Assembly (NCBI RefSeq): GCF_900091435.1
Contig: NZ_FMCS01000009.1
Coordinates: 124,001 to 188,000 of the forward strand
From: Micromonospora chaiyaphumensis
GTDB lineage: Bacteria; Actinomycetota; Actinomycetes; Mycobacteriales; Micromonosporaceae
DNA length: 64,000 nt
Direction of reading: 5' to 3'
Shown here: positions 53,501 to 60,685 of the stretch, piece by piece
Layout of the letters: every line of letters begins with the position of its first letter
How positions within the stretch are numbered: position 1 is the stretch's first letter
The notes under the pieces: generated by a model
Told to the model about the DNA's origin: nothing
What the model saw: only the letters and a program-made list of their open reading frames with translations
The model's database searches: none
Program-made: the position numbers and the translations under genes

Positions 53501-53924
53501 CGAGGGAGAGCTCCGCGCCGAAGACCGTCGGCAGGTGCAGCGCGCGGGCCGCCTCGGCGAAGCGCACCACACCGTAGAAGCCGTCGTGATCGGTGACGGC
53601 GAGCGCGGTGAGCCCCAGCCGGGCGGCCTCCTCGGCCAGCTCCTCCGGGTGGCTGGCGCCGTCGAGGAAGCTGAAGTTGGAGTGCGCGTGCAGCTCCGCG
53701 TAGGGCACCGCGTCGTCGGGTCGGGGCAGCTCGGGCGGCGCGTACTCCTGCCGCTTGCGGCTCCACGCCGGGGAGTCGCCGCCGTCGGCGTCGACCGCGA
53801 GCGGGTCCACCACGTGCAGGTGCCGCTCACCCTTGGGCCGCCCCTTGCCGGACCGCCCGCCGGGCCGCCCGGAGAGCACCTGCTCCAGCTCCGACCAGGG
53901 CATCTTCGGGTTGTGGAAGCTCAC
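50547..53924 (-). CDS. dnaE2: Error-prone DNA polymerase III alpha DnaE2
   Basis: 1125 residues. PHP domain (AELHAHSNFSFLDGASHPEELAEEA, AVTDHDGFYG), polymerase palm with PDIDVDIESDRREEVIQHVY catalytic aspartates, HLGIHSGGMVICDRP, KFDLLGLGMLSALHY, QEQLMQLAIDLAGF, and a C-terminal OB fold (RVGGIVTHRQRPATAGGVTFLNLEDE). It makes mutagenic translesion synthesis with ImuA'/ImuB. The GTG start overlaps the stop of the repeat ORF. Last main gene of the SOS operon. Confidence 0.95.
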   Translation of the reverse strand: MSFHNPKMPWSELEQVLSGRPGGRSGKGRPKGERHLHVVDPLAVDADGGDSPAWSRKRQEYAPPELPRPDDAVPYAELHAHSNFSFLDGASHPEELAEEAARLGLTALAVTDHDGFYGVVRFAEAARALHLPTVFGAELSLGLPGPQNGEPDPHGAHLLVLAHGHEGYARLAATIARAQLRGGEKGRPVYGELEEVAAELRDHVLVLTGCRKGHVPAALLTEGVDAAARELDRLTELFGAETVAVELTDHGHPLDADRNDALAELAAAAGLPTVATNNVHYATPGRRRLATTVAAVRARRSLDEIDGWLPAAATAHLRSGAEMAARFAAYPGAVARAAEFGAELAFDLQLVAPQLPAYPVPPGHTEMSWLRHLTMAGARERYGPPEAHPEAYAQLEHELRMIEDLGFPGYFLVVYDIVAFCREQDIYCQGRGSAANSAVCYALRITNVDAVRHRLLFERFLAPERDGPPDIDVDIESDRREEVIQHVYARYGREHTAQVANVISYRPRSAVRDVAKAFGFSPGQQDAWSKQIDRWGSVAAVDVEDIPEQVVAYANELQTFPRHLGIHSGGMVICDRPVIEVCPVEWGRMPGRSVLQWDKDDCAAVGLVKFDLLGLGMLSALHYGYDLIGMSLDLGDMTLDDPEVYDMLCRADSVGVFQVESRAQMATLPRLKPREFYDLVVEVALIRPGPIQGGSVHPYIRRKNGQEPVTFAHPLMRNALEKTLGVPLFQEQLMQLAIDLAGFDAAGADQLRRAMGAKRSVERMAQIADRLYAGMAERGITGDLADDVYRKLTAFASYGFPESHAMSFAYLVYASSWLKRYHPGPFLAALLNAQPMGFYSPQTLVDDARRHGVEVRRPDINASGAKATLESGPETRWGSQPGEPPHAWGLGGPVVRLGLGSVRTLGDDVAERIEAERTAHGPYRDMPDLARRVGLTAAQLEALATADAFAGFGLTRRQALWAAGAAAQDRPGRLPGTVTGTAPPTLPGMEAVDRLVADVWATGLSPESHPARFIRDRLDALGAVPIARLGRVEPGQRIRVGGIVTHRQRPATAGGVTFLNLEDETGMLNVTCSPGLWQRYRRIARTSGALVVRGRLQRHEGVTSLTADRLDAIEPPVTPASRDFR

Positions 53925-54412
53925 CGGCAGCCTCCCGGAAGGTTCCGCGTCGAGATCTTGGAACCTCGCGGCCCCCGGAGGGGCCGAATTCCTCCAAGAT
54001 CTGATTCCGCCCCTGCCAGGAGGCGGATGACCCTTGGCCGACTACGAACTTGATGATGCGAATGAATCACGGGAGCGGGCGCGGGCGCGAGCGCGGAAGC
54101 AGGCGCGGACGCGGAAGCAGGCGCGGGCGCGGAAGCAGGCGCAGGCGCGGAAGCAGGCGCAGGCGCGGATGGCGATCCGTTCACGTCATCAAGTTCGTAG
54201 CCTCCGACGGGGGGAAGCCGGGGTGGCAGGTCGGCGTGCCGCGCGGCCGGGGCACGGTCCGCAGCCAGAGCAGGGCGCATGACCAGAGCAGGGCGCGTGG
54301 CCGGAGCAGGGCGCGTGGCCAGAGCAGGGCGCGTGGCCAGAGCAGGGCGCGTGGCCAGAGCAGGGCGCGTGGCTGGGGCACGGCCCATGGCCCAGGCACG
54401 CCGCTCAGTCAT
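53921..54412 (-). CDS. Repeat-built Ala/Pro-rich ORF coupled to imuB and dnaE2
   Basis: 163 residues. ATG 54412 overlaps the imuB stop (ATGACTGA) and the TGA overlaps the dnaE2 GTG (GTGA), as in a genuine coupled gene. But the sequence is nearly all tandem repeats: RPALAT hexapeptides (about 14-45), SAPAPA hexapeptides (about 80-110) and a hairpin-derived tail. Third-position G/C is clearly lower than in neighbours. It may be a real linker protein, or repeat expansion that happens to keep the frame open. Function unknown. Confidence 0.4.
   Translation of the reverse strand: MTERRAWAMGRAPATRPALATRPALATRPALATRPAPATRPALVMRPALAADRAPAARHADLPPRLPPVGGYELDDVNGSPSAPAPASAPAPASAPAPASASAPASALAPAPAPVIHSHHQVRSRPRVIRLLAGAESDLGGIRPLRGPRGSKISTRNLPGGCR
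53953..54002. repeat. Hairpin with AGATCTTGGA arms
   Basis: AGATCTTGGA (53953-53962) pairs with TCCAAGATCT (53993-54002); inside, after a 7-nt internal loop on each side, GGCCCC (53970-53975) pairs with GGGGCC (53980-53985) around CGGA. It lies just upstream of the dnaE2 start and could be a dispersed palindromic element. Confidence 0.75.
54042..54200. repeat. 15-bp inverted repeat enclosing an 18-bp tandem array
   Basis: CTACGAACTTGATGA (54042-54056) and its exact complement (54186-54200) flank a 129-bp G+C-rich core. The core holds four 18-bp units starting GCGGAAGCAGGCGC at 54093, 54111, 54129 and 54147, plus a partial fifth. The arms encode YELDD on both strands. The structure resembles a small inverted-repeat-bounded element, but it has no transposase. 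Confidence 0.85.
54267..54374. repeat. Second 18-bp tandem array (six copies)
   Basis: Units of the form AGAGCAGGGCGCGTGGCC start at 54267, 54285, 54303, 54321, 54339 and 54357, with few substitutions. On the minus strand they encode ATRPAL/RPALAT repeats directly after the imuB stop. Same period as the neighbouring array but unrelated sequence. Confidence 0.9.
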
Positions 54413-56060
54413 AGATCGCCTCCACCAGCCACTGGCCGCCCTCGACGGCGAGCAGCAGGGCGGCCCCGTCGGCCAGGCAGACCTGGAACCGGGCCCGGCG
54501 GCGAGCCTCGGCCGGCGCCCACCAGCGCTCGTCCACCGGCCACGGGCCGGCCCACCCGGCAATGTCGGCCGGCCGGCCGGCGCCGACGGTCAGCCGGGCC
54601 GGCGCGGCGCTGACCGCCAGCCGGGCGCTGACCACGACCGGCTCACCGGCGGCGTCGTGCACGGCGGCGGGCAGCGGGGTGGGCAGCACCACGGCGGGTG
54701 CGGGCGGCGGGATCCGCCCCGGCCACGGCGGCACCGGCGTCGACGCCGCCGCCCGGGAACGGGTGGACACGGCCCGTTCCGGTGCGGCAGCGGGCGGCGG
54801 GGGCTCGGCGGCCGGCAGGGGTGGCGGGCCGGGACGGGTGGGCAGGCGCTCGTCGCCCCACGGGACCAGGCGCACCTGGTCGGCCGGGGAGCGCCCGCCG
54901 CCGAGCACGGCGGTGACGACCGCCTCGGGGCCGAGGATGCCCTGCACCCGGCTCAACGCGCGGTGTGCCCGCTCCCGCTCCTCGCCGGTCTCCCCCCACA
55001 GGCCGGGTTGCAGGCCGGCCTGGGCGAGCACGCCGTCCGGCACCAGCCGCAGCCGGATGATCCCGGCGGTGGGGCGGGCCGGGCGGGCGCCGCCCCGGCC
55101 GTTGCTGCCGGAGAGCCAGCCGTCGAGCTGCCAGCGGACCCGGTCGGCGATGGCCGCGGCGGTGAGCAGGCCGTCGTGCCGCCAGACCCGGTGCAGCTCC
55201 TGGCCGTGCGCGGTGACCGCCTCGATGCCGAGCCGGGTGCACGCCAGCCCGTGGGCGGCGAGCCGCTCGTGCAACTGCTCGGCCAGCGTGCGGGCGGCGA
55301 ACGCCGCGGCGTCGACCCGGTCGATCGGCTCGTCGTGGTCGGCGGTGACGGTCAGGTCGGCGGGCGGCTGCCGGACCGCGAGCGGCCGGTGGTCCCGGCC
55401 GGCGGCGAGCCGGTGGGCCAGCGCCCCGTCGAAGCCGAACCGGGCCAGCACGTCGCCGGGGGGCAGCGCCGCGAAGTCGCCGAGGGTGCGTACGCCCAGC
55501 CGGCGCAGCAGGTCGGTCAGGGTGGGCCGGCCGAGCGCCTCGACGGGCAGGCCGGCCAGGAACTCCGGGGTCCCGCCGGGAGGCACGATCCGCCCGTCCC
55601 GGGCGGCCAGCCCGGCGGCGAAGACCCCGTCGGCGATGCCGACCTGGCTCTCCACCGCGCAGGTCTGCGCGACGTGCTCGACGATCCGCTCGGCCGCCGC
55701 CTCCTCGCCGCCGAGGTAGCGGCTGGGCCCCCGGGCGGCCAGCGCGCAGGCCCCGGGACGGATCACCTCGACGCCGGCGACCACCTCCTCGACGGCGGCC
55801 ACCACCGGTTCGAACGCCCGGGCGTCCCGGGCGGGGTCGTGGTCGACGACGGTGAGCTGGGGGCAGCGCCCCTGCGCCTCCCGCCGGCGCAGGCCCCGGC
55901 GGACGCCCTCGGCGCGGGCCCGCTCGGAGCAGGCGACCACCCGGTTGGCGTGCAGCACCACGACCGGGTCGGTGGCCGGCACCCCGTCGACGATCTCGGC
56001 GGCGAGGACCGGCCAGTCCGGGCACCAGAGCAGCAGGGTCCGCGCCGGCGCACCGCTCAT
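54405..56060 (-). CDS. imuB: ImuB, catalytically degenerate Y-family polymerase-like mutasome protein
   Basis: 551 residues. Y-family fold, but motif I reads LLLWCPDWPVLAAEI and motif III RYLGGEEAAAERI, so the catalytic acidic residues are missing, as in known ImuB. It acts as the clamp-binding hub joining ImuA' and DnaE2. The C-terminal region after a Pro-rich linker (AAEPPPPAAAPERAVS) is the ImuB-specific domain. ATG overlaps the imuA' stop. Confidence 0.92.
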   Translation of the reverse strand: MSGAPARTLLLWCPDWPVLAAEIVDGVPATDPVVVLHANRVVACSERARAEGVRRGLRRREAQGRCPQLTVVDHDPARDARAFEPVVAAVEEVVAGVEVIRPGACALAARGPSRYLGGEEAAAERIVEHVAQTCAVESQVGIADGVFAAGLAARDGRIVPPGGTPEFLAGLPVEALGRPTLTDLLRRLGVRTLGDFAALPPGDVLARFGFDGALAHRLAAGRDHRPLAVRQPPADLTVTADHDEPIDRVDAAAFAARTLAEQLHERLAAHGLACTRLGIEAVTAHGQELHRVWRHDGLLTAAAIADRVRWQLDGWLSGSNGRGGARPARPTAGIIRLRLVPDGVLAQAGLQPGLWGETGEERERAHRALSRVQGILGPEAVVTAVLGGGRSPADQVRLVPWGDERLPTRPGPPPLPAAEPPPPAAAPERAVSTRSRAAASTPVPPWPGRIPPPAPAVVLPTPLPAAVHDAAGEPVVVSARLAVSAAPARLTVGAGRPADIAGWAGPWPVDERWWAPAEARRRARFQVCLADGAALLLAVEGGQWLVEAIYD

Positions 56061-56785
56061 GCCGACCCGACCACGGTGAGCCGGCGGACGGCGGCGCGGA
56101 CGGCGCCGGCACCGGTCGACCGGGGGATCACCCGGGTCAGCTCGTCGCCGGGCAGCCAGACCTTGATCTCCTTGGGGCGGGCGGCCGCGCCCCGGCCGCG
56201 GGCCGAGACGGTCACCTCCCGGCGGCGCAGCCGGCCCCGGCCCGCCCCGAGCCCCTCCCAGACCCCGCGGACCACCTGGAGCGTCACGTCCGCGCCGTCC
56301 CACCGCCCGTACGGGACGAGCACGCTGCCGCGCTGCCGGGCCCGGGCGGCCAGCCGGGTGGCGACCGAGGCGGAGACCGTGGCCGGCACGGCGGTGACCA
56401 CCACGTCGACCCCGTCGATGAGCGCGGCGACGACGGTGGGCCACTCCGGCCCGGGGTTCGGCACCAGGGCGAGCCGGTCCAGGGCGATCCCGGCCTCGGC
56501 CGCCGCGCCCGCACCGAAGGTGGGCACGCCGACCACGGCGCACCACGAGCCGGCCCGGGACGCCTCGGCGAGCAGGGCGAGGATCAGGGAGGTGGCGCCG
56601 CTGCGCCGGGGCTGGCCGGCGCCGACCGCGATGGTGCTGCCGCGCCGCAGCCCGCGGTTGGGCAGCAGCCCGGTCAGCTCGGGCCGGACGGGGAGCACCC
56701 GGTGGCCACCCGCCGGGTCGGGCGCGCTGGCCGGGCGGACCAGTTCGGCCAGGGCGGCGGAACCGACCACCATGCGGCCCGCCAT
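56057..56785 (-). CDS. ImuA'-like RecA-fold mutasome protein
   Basis: 242 residues. It has a RecA-like layout but a weak P-loop (GSTIAVGAGQPRRSGATSLILAL), then CAVVGVPTFGAGAAAEAG and LVPNPGPEWPTVVAALIDGVDVVV. This is the actinobacterial ImuA' type required for DnaE2-dependent mutagenesis. ATG 56785 follows GGGGGTTGGTCCG. It is coupled to imuB. The gap to the HEPN gene is 167 bp. Confidence 0.85.
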   Translation of the reverse strand: MAGRMVVGSAALAELVRPASAPDPAGGHRVLPVRPELTGLLPNRGLRRGSTIAVGAGQPRRSGATSLILALLAEASRAGSWCAVVGVPTFGAGAAAEAGIALDRLALVPNPGPEWPTVVAALIDGVDVVVTAVPATVSASVATRLAARARQRGSVLVPYGRWDGADVTLQVVRGVWEGLGAGRGRLRRREVTVSARGRGAAARPKEIKVWLPGDELTRVIPRSTGAGAVRAAVRRLTVVGSA

Positions 56786-56952
56786 CGGACCAACCCCCTG
56801 TCGTGTGTTCACCACGGGCGCCGGCCCGTGGATGGTGCTGTGGATCGTGCGTGCGGGACGCGCTCGGCGGCCCGGCGGGCGGTGTGCCCGCCGGGGCCGG
56901 GAGTGGCGCCCGGCCACCCGGGGTCCCGCCGGTGGTGGCCGGGCGCCACGAC

Positions 56953-57456
56953 TCAGGCGGCGGCTGCTCCGGGTCGCGGCGCGGCGTCGGACCCGCCCAG
57001 CCGGAGTGGCCCGTGCAGCCCGTCGAGCGCCGGTTGGTGGGCCAGGCCGAGCGCGGTCTCCACCACGGTCACGAACTCCTCGGCGGCGCGGAGCAGGTCG
57101 TCGGCCTCCCGGGCGGTGACCACCCGGGGGATGCCCGCCTCGGCGGCGGCCCGCTTGCTGGCACCGGCGGCGAAGTAGGCGGCCCACTCGTCCAGCTCGG
57201 GGGCGACGGCGGCGAGCAGCACCCAGACGCTGGTGATCCGGTTGCGCCGGGTGGGTGCGGGGCGGGCGCGGGCGGCGAGCAGGGCGGCGGCGGCGCGCAG
57301 CGCGGCCAGGTGGGCGGCGGCGTACCGGAGGCCGTCGGGGCGGGTCCGGGCGGCCTCGGCCAGCCCGTGGCGGGCCACCACGAGCAGTTGGGCGGGGGTG
57401 CGGTGCGGCAGCACGTGCGCGGGCACCGTGGGCGCCTGGGCCGGACTGGTCGACAT
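56953..57456 (-). CDS. SAV_6107-type HEPN-fold protein with repeat-derived C-terminus
   Basis: 167 residues, mostly helical: PAQLLVVARHGLAEAARTRPDGLRYAAAHLAALRAAAALLAARARP, a WVLLAAVAPELDEWAAYFAAGASKR helix and LLRAAEEFVTVVETALG. This matches the SAV_6107 HEPN family found beside DNA-repair genes in actinobacteria. The last 15 residues (RLGGSDAAPRPGAAAA) come from the 40-nt palindromic element also tripled in hisC. First gene of the SOS operon. ATG with GGAGGAGAGACC. Function unknown. Confidence 0.83.
   Translation of the reverse strand: MSTSPAQAPTVPAHVLPHRTPAQLLVVARHGLAEAARTRPDGLRYAAAHLAALRAAAALLAARARPAPTRRNRITSVWVLLAAVAPELDEWAAYFAAGASKRAAAEAGIPRVVTAREADDLLRAAEEFVTVVETALGLAHQPALDGLHGPLRLGGSDAAPRPGAAAA
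56967..57006. repeat. Single copy of the coding palindromic element at the HEPN C-terminus
   Basis: 40 nt from CTCCGGGTCGCGG to CCAGCCGGAG; 36 of 40 positions equal the hisC units by eye, and the outer arms CTCCGG/CCGGAG are kept. It is read in the same frame as in hisC, giving RLGGSDAAPRPGA, and ends close to the TGA. Confidence 0.88.
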
Positions 57457-57559
57457 GGTCTCTCCTCCGCGTGGGCCGGGGCGGGGCGGCCGCGCGACGG
57501 GGAGCCGTCGCCCGGGACGCCCGGAACGGGCGGTGCGGAGGAAGACGCACCAGGTGGGG

Positions 57560-57754
57560 GCCGGCCGGGTGTGGACGCTTCCCCACACCACACCCGGCCG
57601 GCGTACCGGCGGGTCCGTCGCCCGCCGCCCGGGGGTCGTGGGCGGCGGGCGACGATCCTGCCTCGACGGGTCCGGACTCGCGACTGTCCGGAGCCCGGTG
57701 CGGTCCGCGGAACCGCACCTCCCGGGAGCCGGAGCCGCGAAACACCGCTCCCGG
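57560..57754 (-). other. Hairpin-rich untranslated leader of the SOS mutasome operon
   Basis: The 480-bp gap 57457-57936 holds four perfect stems between promoter and HEPN start: 57560-57574/57588-57602 (15 bp), 57617-57630/57640-57653 (14 bp), 57697-57704/57712-57719 (8 bp) and 57722-57728/57748-57754 (7 bp). No ORF with good codon use spans it. It would form a roughly 300-nt structured 5' leader or a small RNA. The function is inference. Confidence 0.6.
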
Positions 57755-57765
57755 ACGTTGGAACG

Positions 57766-57795
57766 AGCGTACGACTGAATCGAACACTCGTTCTA
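57766..57795 (-). promoter_or_regulatory. LexA/SOS box and promoter of the mutasome operon
   Basis: TCGAACACTCGTTCTA (57780-57795) fits the actinobacterial LexA consensus CGAAC-N4-GTTCG with one outer mismatch. A -10 TACGCT lies at 57771-57766 on the minus strand, so LexA would cover the -35 region. It fits SOS control of imuA'-imuB-dnaE2 as established in mycobacteria. Confidence 0.78.
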
Positions 57796-57936
57796 ACTGC
57801 TCTGACAGTACACCTCCCCTCCGACGAAAATGCAACGTGTGACGTACCGGCGTGCCGAACGCCGGCCGGTCAACTCTCAGGGCGCGCACAGCATCGACAA
57901 AGGAGCCGCCGAACTCCGGGCCCCAGGGTTGACGAC

Positions 57937-59343
57937 ATGAACGTCAGCCATACCGCCGTCGCCGGCCGGCGGATCCCGCGCCGGGCCCTGCCGGCGGCAC
58001 CCACCTGGTGGGCCGACGTGGCCGGCGGCGCCGCGGTGCTCAGCCTGCTGGTGGTCACCGCGCTCTGGACCGCCGACCGCGGCGTGCAGGAGCTGCTGGG
58101 CGGCGGGGCCACCGGCCTCACCTCGCTCGGCCGGCTCGCCGGCCTGGTCAGCGCCGACCTGATGCTCGTCCAGGTGGTGCTCATGGCCCGGGTGCCGCTG
58201 ATCGAGCGGCGCTTCGGCCAGGACCGGATCGCCCGCTGGCACCGGCTCACCGGCTTCACCTCGTTCCACCTGCTCCTGGCGCACGTGCTGCTGACCGTCC
58301 TCGGGTACGCCGGCACCGCCCGCCGGGGGGTGCTCGCCGAGACCTGGGACCTGGTCGTCACGTACCCGGGGATGCTGCTGGCCACCGCGGCGCTGGCCCT
58401 GCTCGTGCTGGTGGTGGTGACCTCGGTCCGCGCGGCCCGGCGCCGGCTGCGCTACGAGTCCTGGCACCTGCTGCACCTGTACGCGTACCTGGGTGTCGCG
58501 CTGGCGCTGCCGCACCAGCTCTGGACCGGCGCGGACTTCGTCGCCTCGCCGCTCGCCCGCGCCTACTGGTGGACCGTCTACCTGCTGGCCCTGGCCAGCG
58601 TGCTGGTCTGGCGGCTCGGGCTGCCCGCCTGGCGCTCGCTGCGGCACCGCATCGAGGTGGCCGCCGTGGTGCCCGAGGCGCCCGGGATCACCTCGGTCTG
58701 GCTGCGCGGGCGCGACCTGCACCGGCTGCCCGTCCGGGCCGGGCAGTTCCTGCTCTGGCGGTTCCTGGACGGTCCCGGCTGGTCCCGGGCCCACCCGTAC
58801 TCGCTGTCCGCGCCGCCGAACGGCGACCTCATGCGGATCACGGTCAAGGACCTGGGCGACGGCAGCGCCCGGGTGGCCGCCCTGCGCCCCGGCACGCGGG
58901 TGCTCGTCGAGGGGCCGTACGGGCGGCTCACCGGGGAGCACTGGCGCGGCGGCGGGATCACCATGCTGGCCTGCGGGGTCGGCATCACCCCGCTGCTGGC
59001 GCTGCTCTGGGAACTGCCGTACGCGCCGGGCCAGGCCGTGCTGCTCCACCGCGCGCGTACCCCTGACGACCTCGCCTTCCGGGCGGAGCTGGACCGGCTC
59101 GCCGCCGAGCGCGGGCTGGTCGTGCACCACCTGGTCGGCCCCCGCGCGACGCGCCCGTCCTGGCTGCCGGCCTACGCCGAGGGGCTTCCCGACGCGGAGG
59201 CGCTGCGCCGGCTCTCCCCCGGCATCGCCGGCCACGACGTCTTCCTCTGCGGACCGGACGGCTGGGTCGACGCCGCCCGCGCCGCGACCCGCGCGGCGGG
59301 GGTCCCCGACGCGCACGTCCACCAGGAACGCTTCGCCTGGTGA
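57937..59343 (+). CDS. Ferric reductase-like transmembrane protein with FAD/NAD domains
   Basis: 468 residues. About six TM helices with haem-type histidines in RWHRLTGFTSFHLLLAHVLLT and SWHLLHLYAYLGVALALPHQLW, then an FAD domain (FLDGPGWSRAHPYSLSAPP) and an NAD(P) domain (LACGVGITPLLALLWELP, FLCGPDGWVDAARAATR). It passes electrons from NAD(P)H across the membrane. It precedes an FMN-binding protein and apbE, so the electron acceptor is probably the flavinylated partner. ATG 57937 lacks a strong ribosome site. Confidence 0.9.
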   Translation: MNVSHTAVAGRRIPRRALPAAPTWWADVAGGAAVLSLLVVTALWTADRGVQELLGGGATGLTSLGRLAGLVSADLMLVQVVLMARVPLIERRFGQDRIARWHRLTGFTSFHLLLAHVLLTVLGYAGTARRGVLAETWDLVVTYPGMLLATAALALLVLVVVTSVRAARRRLRYESWHLLHLYAYLGVALALPHQLWTGADFVASPLARAYWWTVYLLALASVLVWRLGLPAWRSLRHRIEVAAVVPEAPGITSVWLRGRDLHRLPVRAGQFLLWRFLDGPGWSRAHPYSLSAPPNGDLMRITVKDLGDGSARVAALRPGTRVLVEGPYGRLTGEHWRGGGITMLACGVGITPLLALLWELPYAPGQAVLLHRARTPDDLAFRAELDRLAAERGLVVHHLVGPRATRPSWLPAYAEGLPDAEALRRLSPGIAGHDVFLCGPDGWVDAARAATRAAGVPDAHVHQERFAW

Positions 59344-59363
59344 CCGGCAGGAAAGGACGATCC

Positions 59364-59876
59364 ATGCGACGGATCACCATCTGGTTGCTCTCGACGGTGG
59401 CCGCACTGGTGCTGCTGTTCAGCTACAAGACCAGCACCATGGGCGCGGGCGGGGAGAGCAGCGCGGTCGCCTCGGGCACCGACCGCGCCGGCAGCTCCTG
59501 GAGCGGCACGGACGGCGGCACCGGCTCGGGCCCCTCGACCGGCGGCGACAGCAGCACCGGCGGCACCGGCAGCACCGGCAGCACCGGCAGCGGCGGCGAC
59601 GGCACCGCCACCGGGTCGGTGGCGCAGACCCGGTGGGGGCCGGTGCAGGTGCGGATCACCGTCTCCGGCGGGAAGATCACCGATGTCGCCGTGCTCCAGG
59701 TGCCGGACGGCAACCACCGGGACCAGGAGATCAACGACTACGCGGTGCCGATCCTGCGGCAGGAGGCCCTCGCGGCGCAGAGCGCGCGGATCGACACCGT
59801 CTCCGGGGCCACCGTCACCAGCGACGGATACCGCGAGTCCCTCCAGTCCGCCATCGACGCGGCGCACCTGGGATGA
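59364..59876 (+). CDS. Membrane-anchored FMN-binding-domain protein with flavinylation motif
   Basis: 170 residues. One TM or uncleaved signal (ITIWLLSTVAALVLLFSY), a Gly/Ser/Thr linker (about 30-88), and an FMN_bind domain (WGPVQVRITVSGGKITDVAVLQ, NDYAVPILRQEAL) ending with DTVSGATVTSDGY. The SGAT motif (147-150) is the ApbE target; T150 would carry FMN. Start ATG after GGAAAGGACGATCC. The domain lies outside the cell. Confidence 0.92.
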   Translation: MRRITIWLLSTVAALVLLFSYKTSTMGAGGESSAVASGTDRAGSSWSGTDGGTGSGPSTGGDSSTGGTGSTGSTGSGGDGTATGSVAQTRWGPVQVRITVSGGKITDVAVLQVPDGNHRDQEINDYAVPILRQEALAAQSARIDTVSGATVTSDGYRESLQSAIDAAHLG

Positions 59877-60685
59877 GCGGGACCGTGACCGAACCGGACC
59901 GGCGCGCCTGGGTGGCGCAGGTGATGGGGCTGCCGGTCAGCGTGCACCTGCGCGGCCCGGAGGTGCGCACCGACGCGGTGGCCGAGCGGGTGGCGCGGGT
60001 CTTCGCCGAGCTGCGCGAGGTGGACGCGACGTTCAGCACGTACCGGCCGGACAGCGTGCTGAGCCGGCTCGGCGGGGCGGTGCCCGACCCGACCACCGCG
60101 GATCCGCTGGTGCGCGAGGTGGTCGAGCGCTGCGAGGAGGCCCGCGTCCGCACCGGCGGGTGGTTCGACGCCCGGCGGCTGCCGCTGCCCGGCGGGGGCA
60201 CCGGATTCGACCCGTCCGGCCTGGTCAAGGGATGGGCGGTGGAGCGGGCGGCGCGCCGGCTGGTGCTGCCCGGCCACGACCTGTGCCTCAACGCCGGCGG
60301 GGACGTGCTGCTGCGCACCGCGCCGGGCCGGCCGGCCTGGCGGGTCGGGATCGAGGACCCGGACCGCCCCGAGCGGCTGCTCGACGTGGTCGCCCGCGCG
60401 CACGGCGCGGTCGCCACGTCCGGCACCGCGCGGCGCGGCGCCCACATCACCGACCCGCGCGCCGGGCGGCCGGCCCGGGCCGTCCGGTCGGTCACCGTGG
60501 TCGGCCCCGAACTGCTCTGGGCCGACGTGTACGCCACCGCGGCCGTCGCCCGCGGCGCGGACGCGCTCGACTGGCTGGCCACCCTGGACGGGTACGCGGC
60601 CCTGCTCGTGGACGCCGCCGGCGGGGTCCGGGCCACGCCGAACTGGCCCGGCTCCCGGCCGGCGACTCAGACCCGCGCCGCGTAG
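59873..60685 (+). CDS. apbE: FAD:protein FMN transferase ApbE
   Basis: 270 residues. Family motifs VMGLPVSVHLRG, FDPSGLVKGWAVERAA, LNAGGDVLLR and AVATSGTARRGAHITDPR. It attaches FMN to Thr of SGAT-type proteins, here the gene just upstream (ATGA overlap). No obvious signal peptide, so it may act before export or be anchored otherwise. The 3' end overlaps the convergent monooxygenase gene by 19 bp. Confidence 0.92.
   Translation: MSGTVTEPDRRAWVAQVMGLPVSVHLRGPEVRTDAVAERVARVFAELREVDATFSTYRPDSVLSRLGGAVPDPTTADPLVREVVERCEEARVRTGGWFDARRLPLPGGGTGFDPSGLVKGWAVERAARRLVLPGHDLCLNAGGDVLLRTAPGRPAWRVGIEDPDRPERLLDVVARAHGAVATSGTARRGAHITDPRAGRPARAVRSVTVVGPELLWADVYATAAVARGADALDWLATLDGYAALLVDAAGGVRATPNWPGSRPATQTRAA

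Noticed and set aside
54034..54282. Plus-strand ORF MADYELDDANESRERARAR... over the repeats
   Set aside because: It consists of the tandem repeats read in reverse, lacks a ribosome site and promoter, and competes with a better-coupled minus-strand ORF.
54093..54374. Possible CRISPR array
   Set aside because: 18-bp units are contiguous without unique spacers, and no cas genes are present; these are tandem repeats.
56786..56952. Second LexA box before imuA'
   Set aside because: GAACACACGAC has only one good half-site, so a separate SOS promoter for imuA' is not supported.
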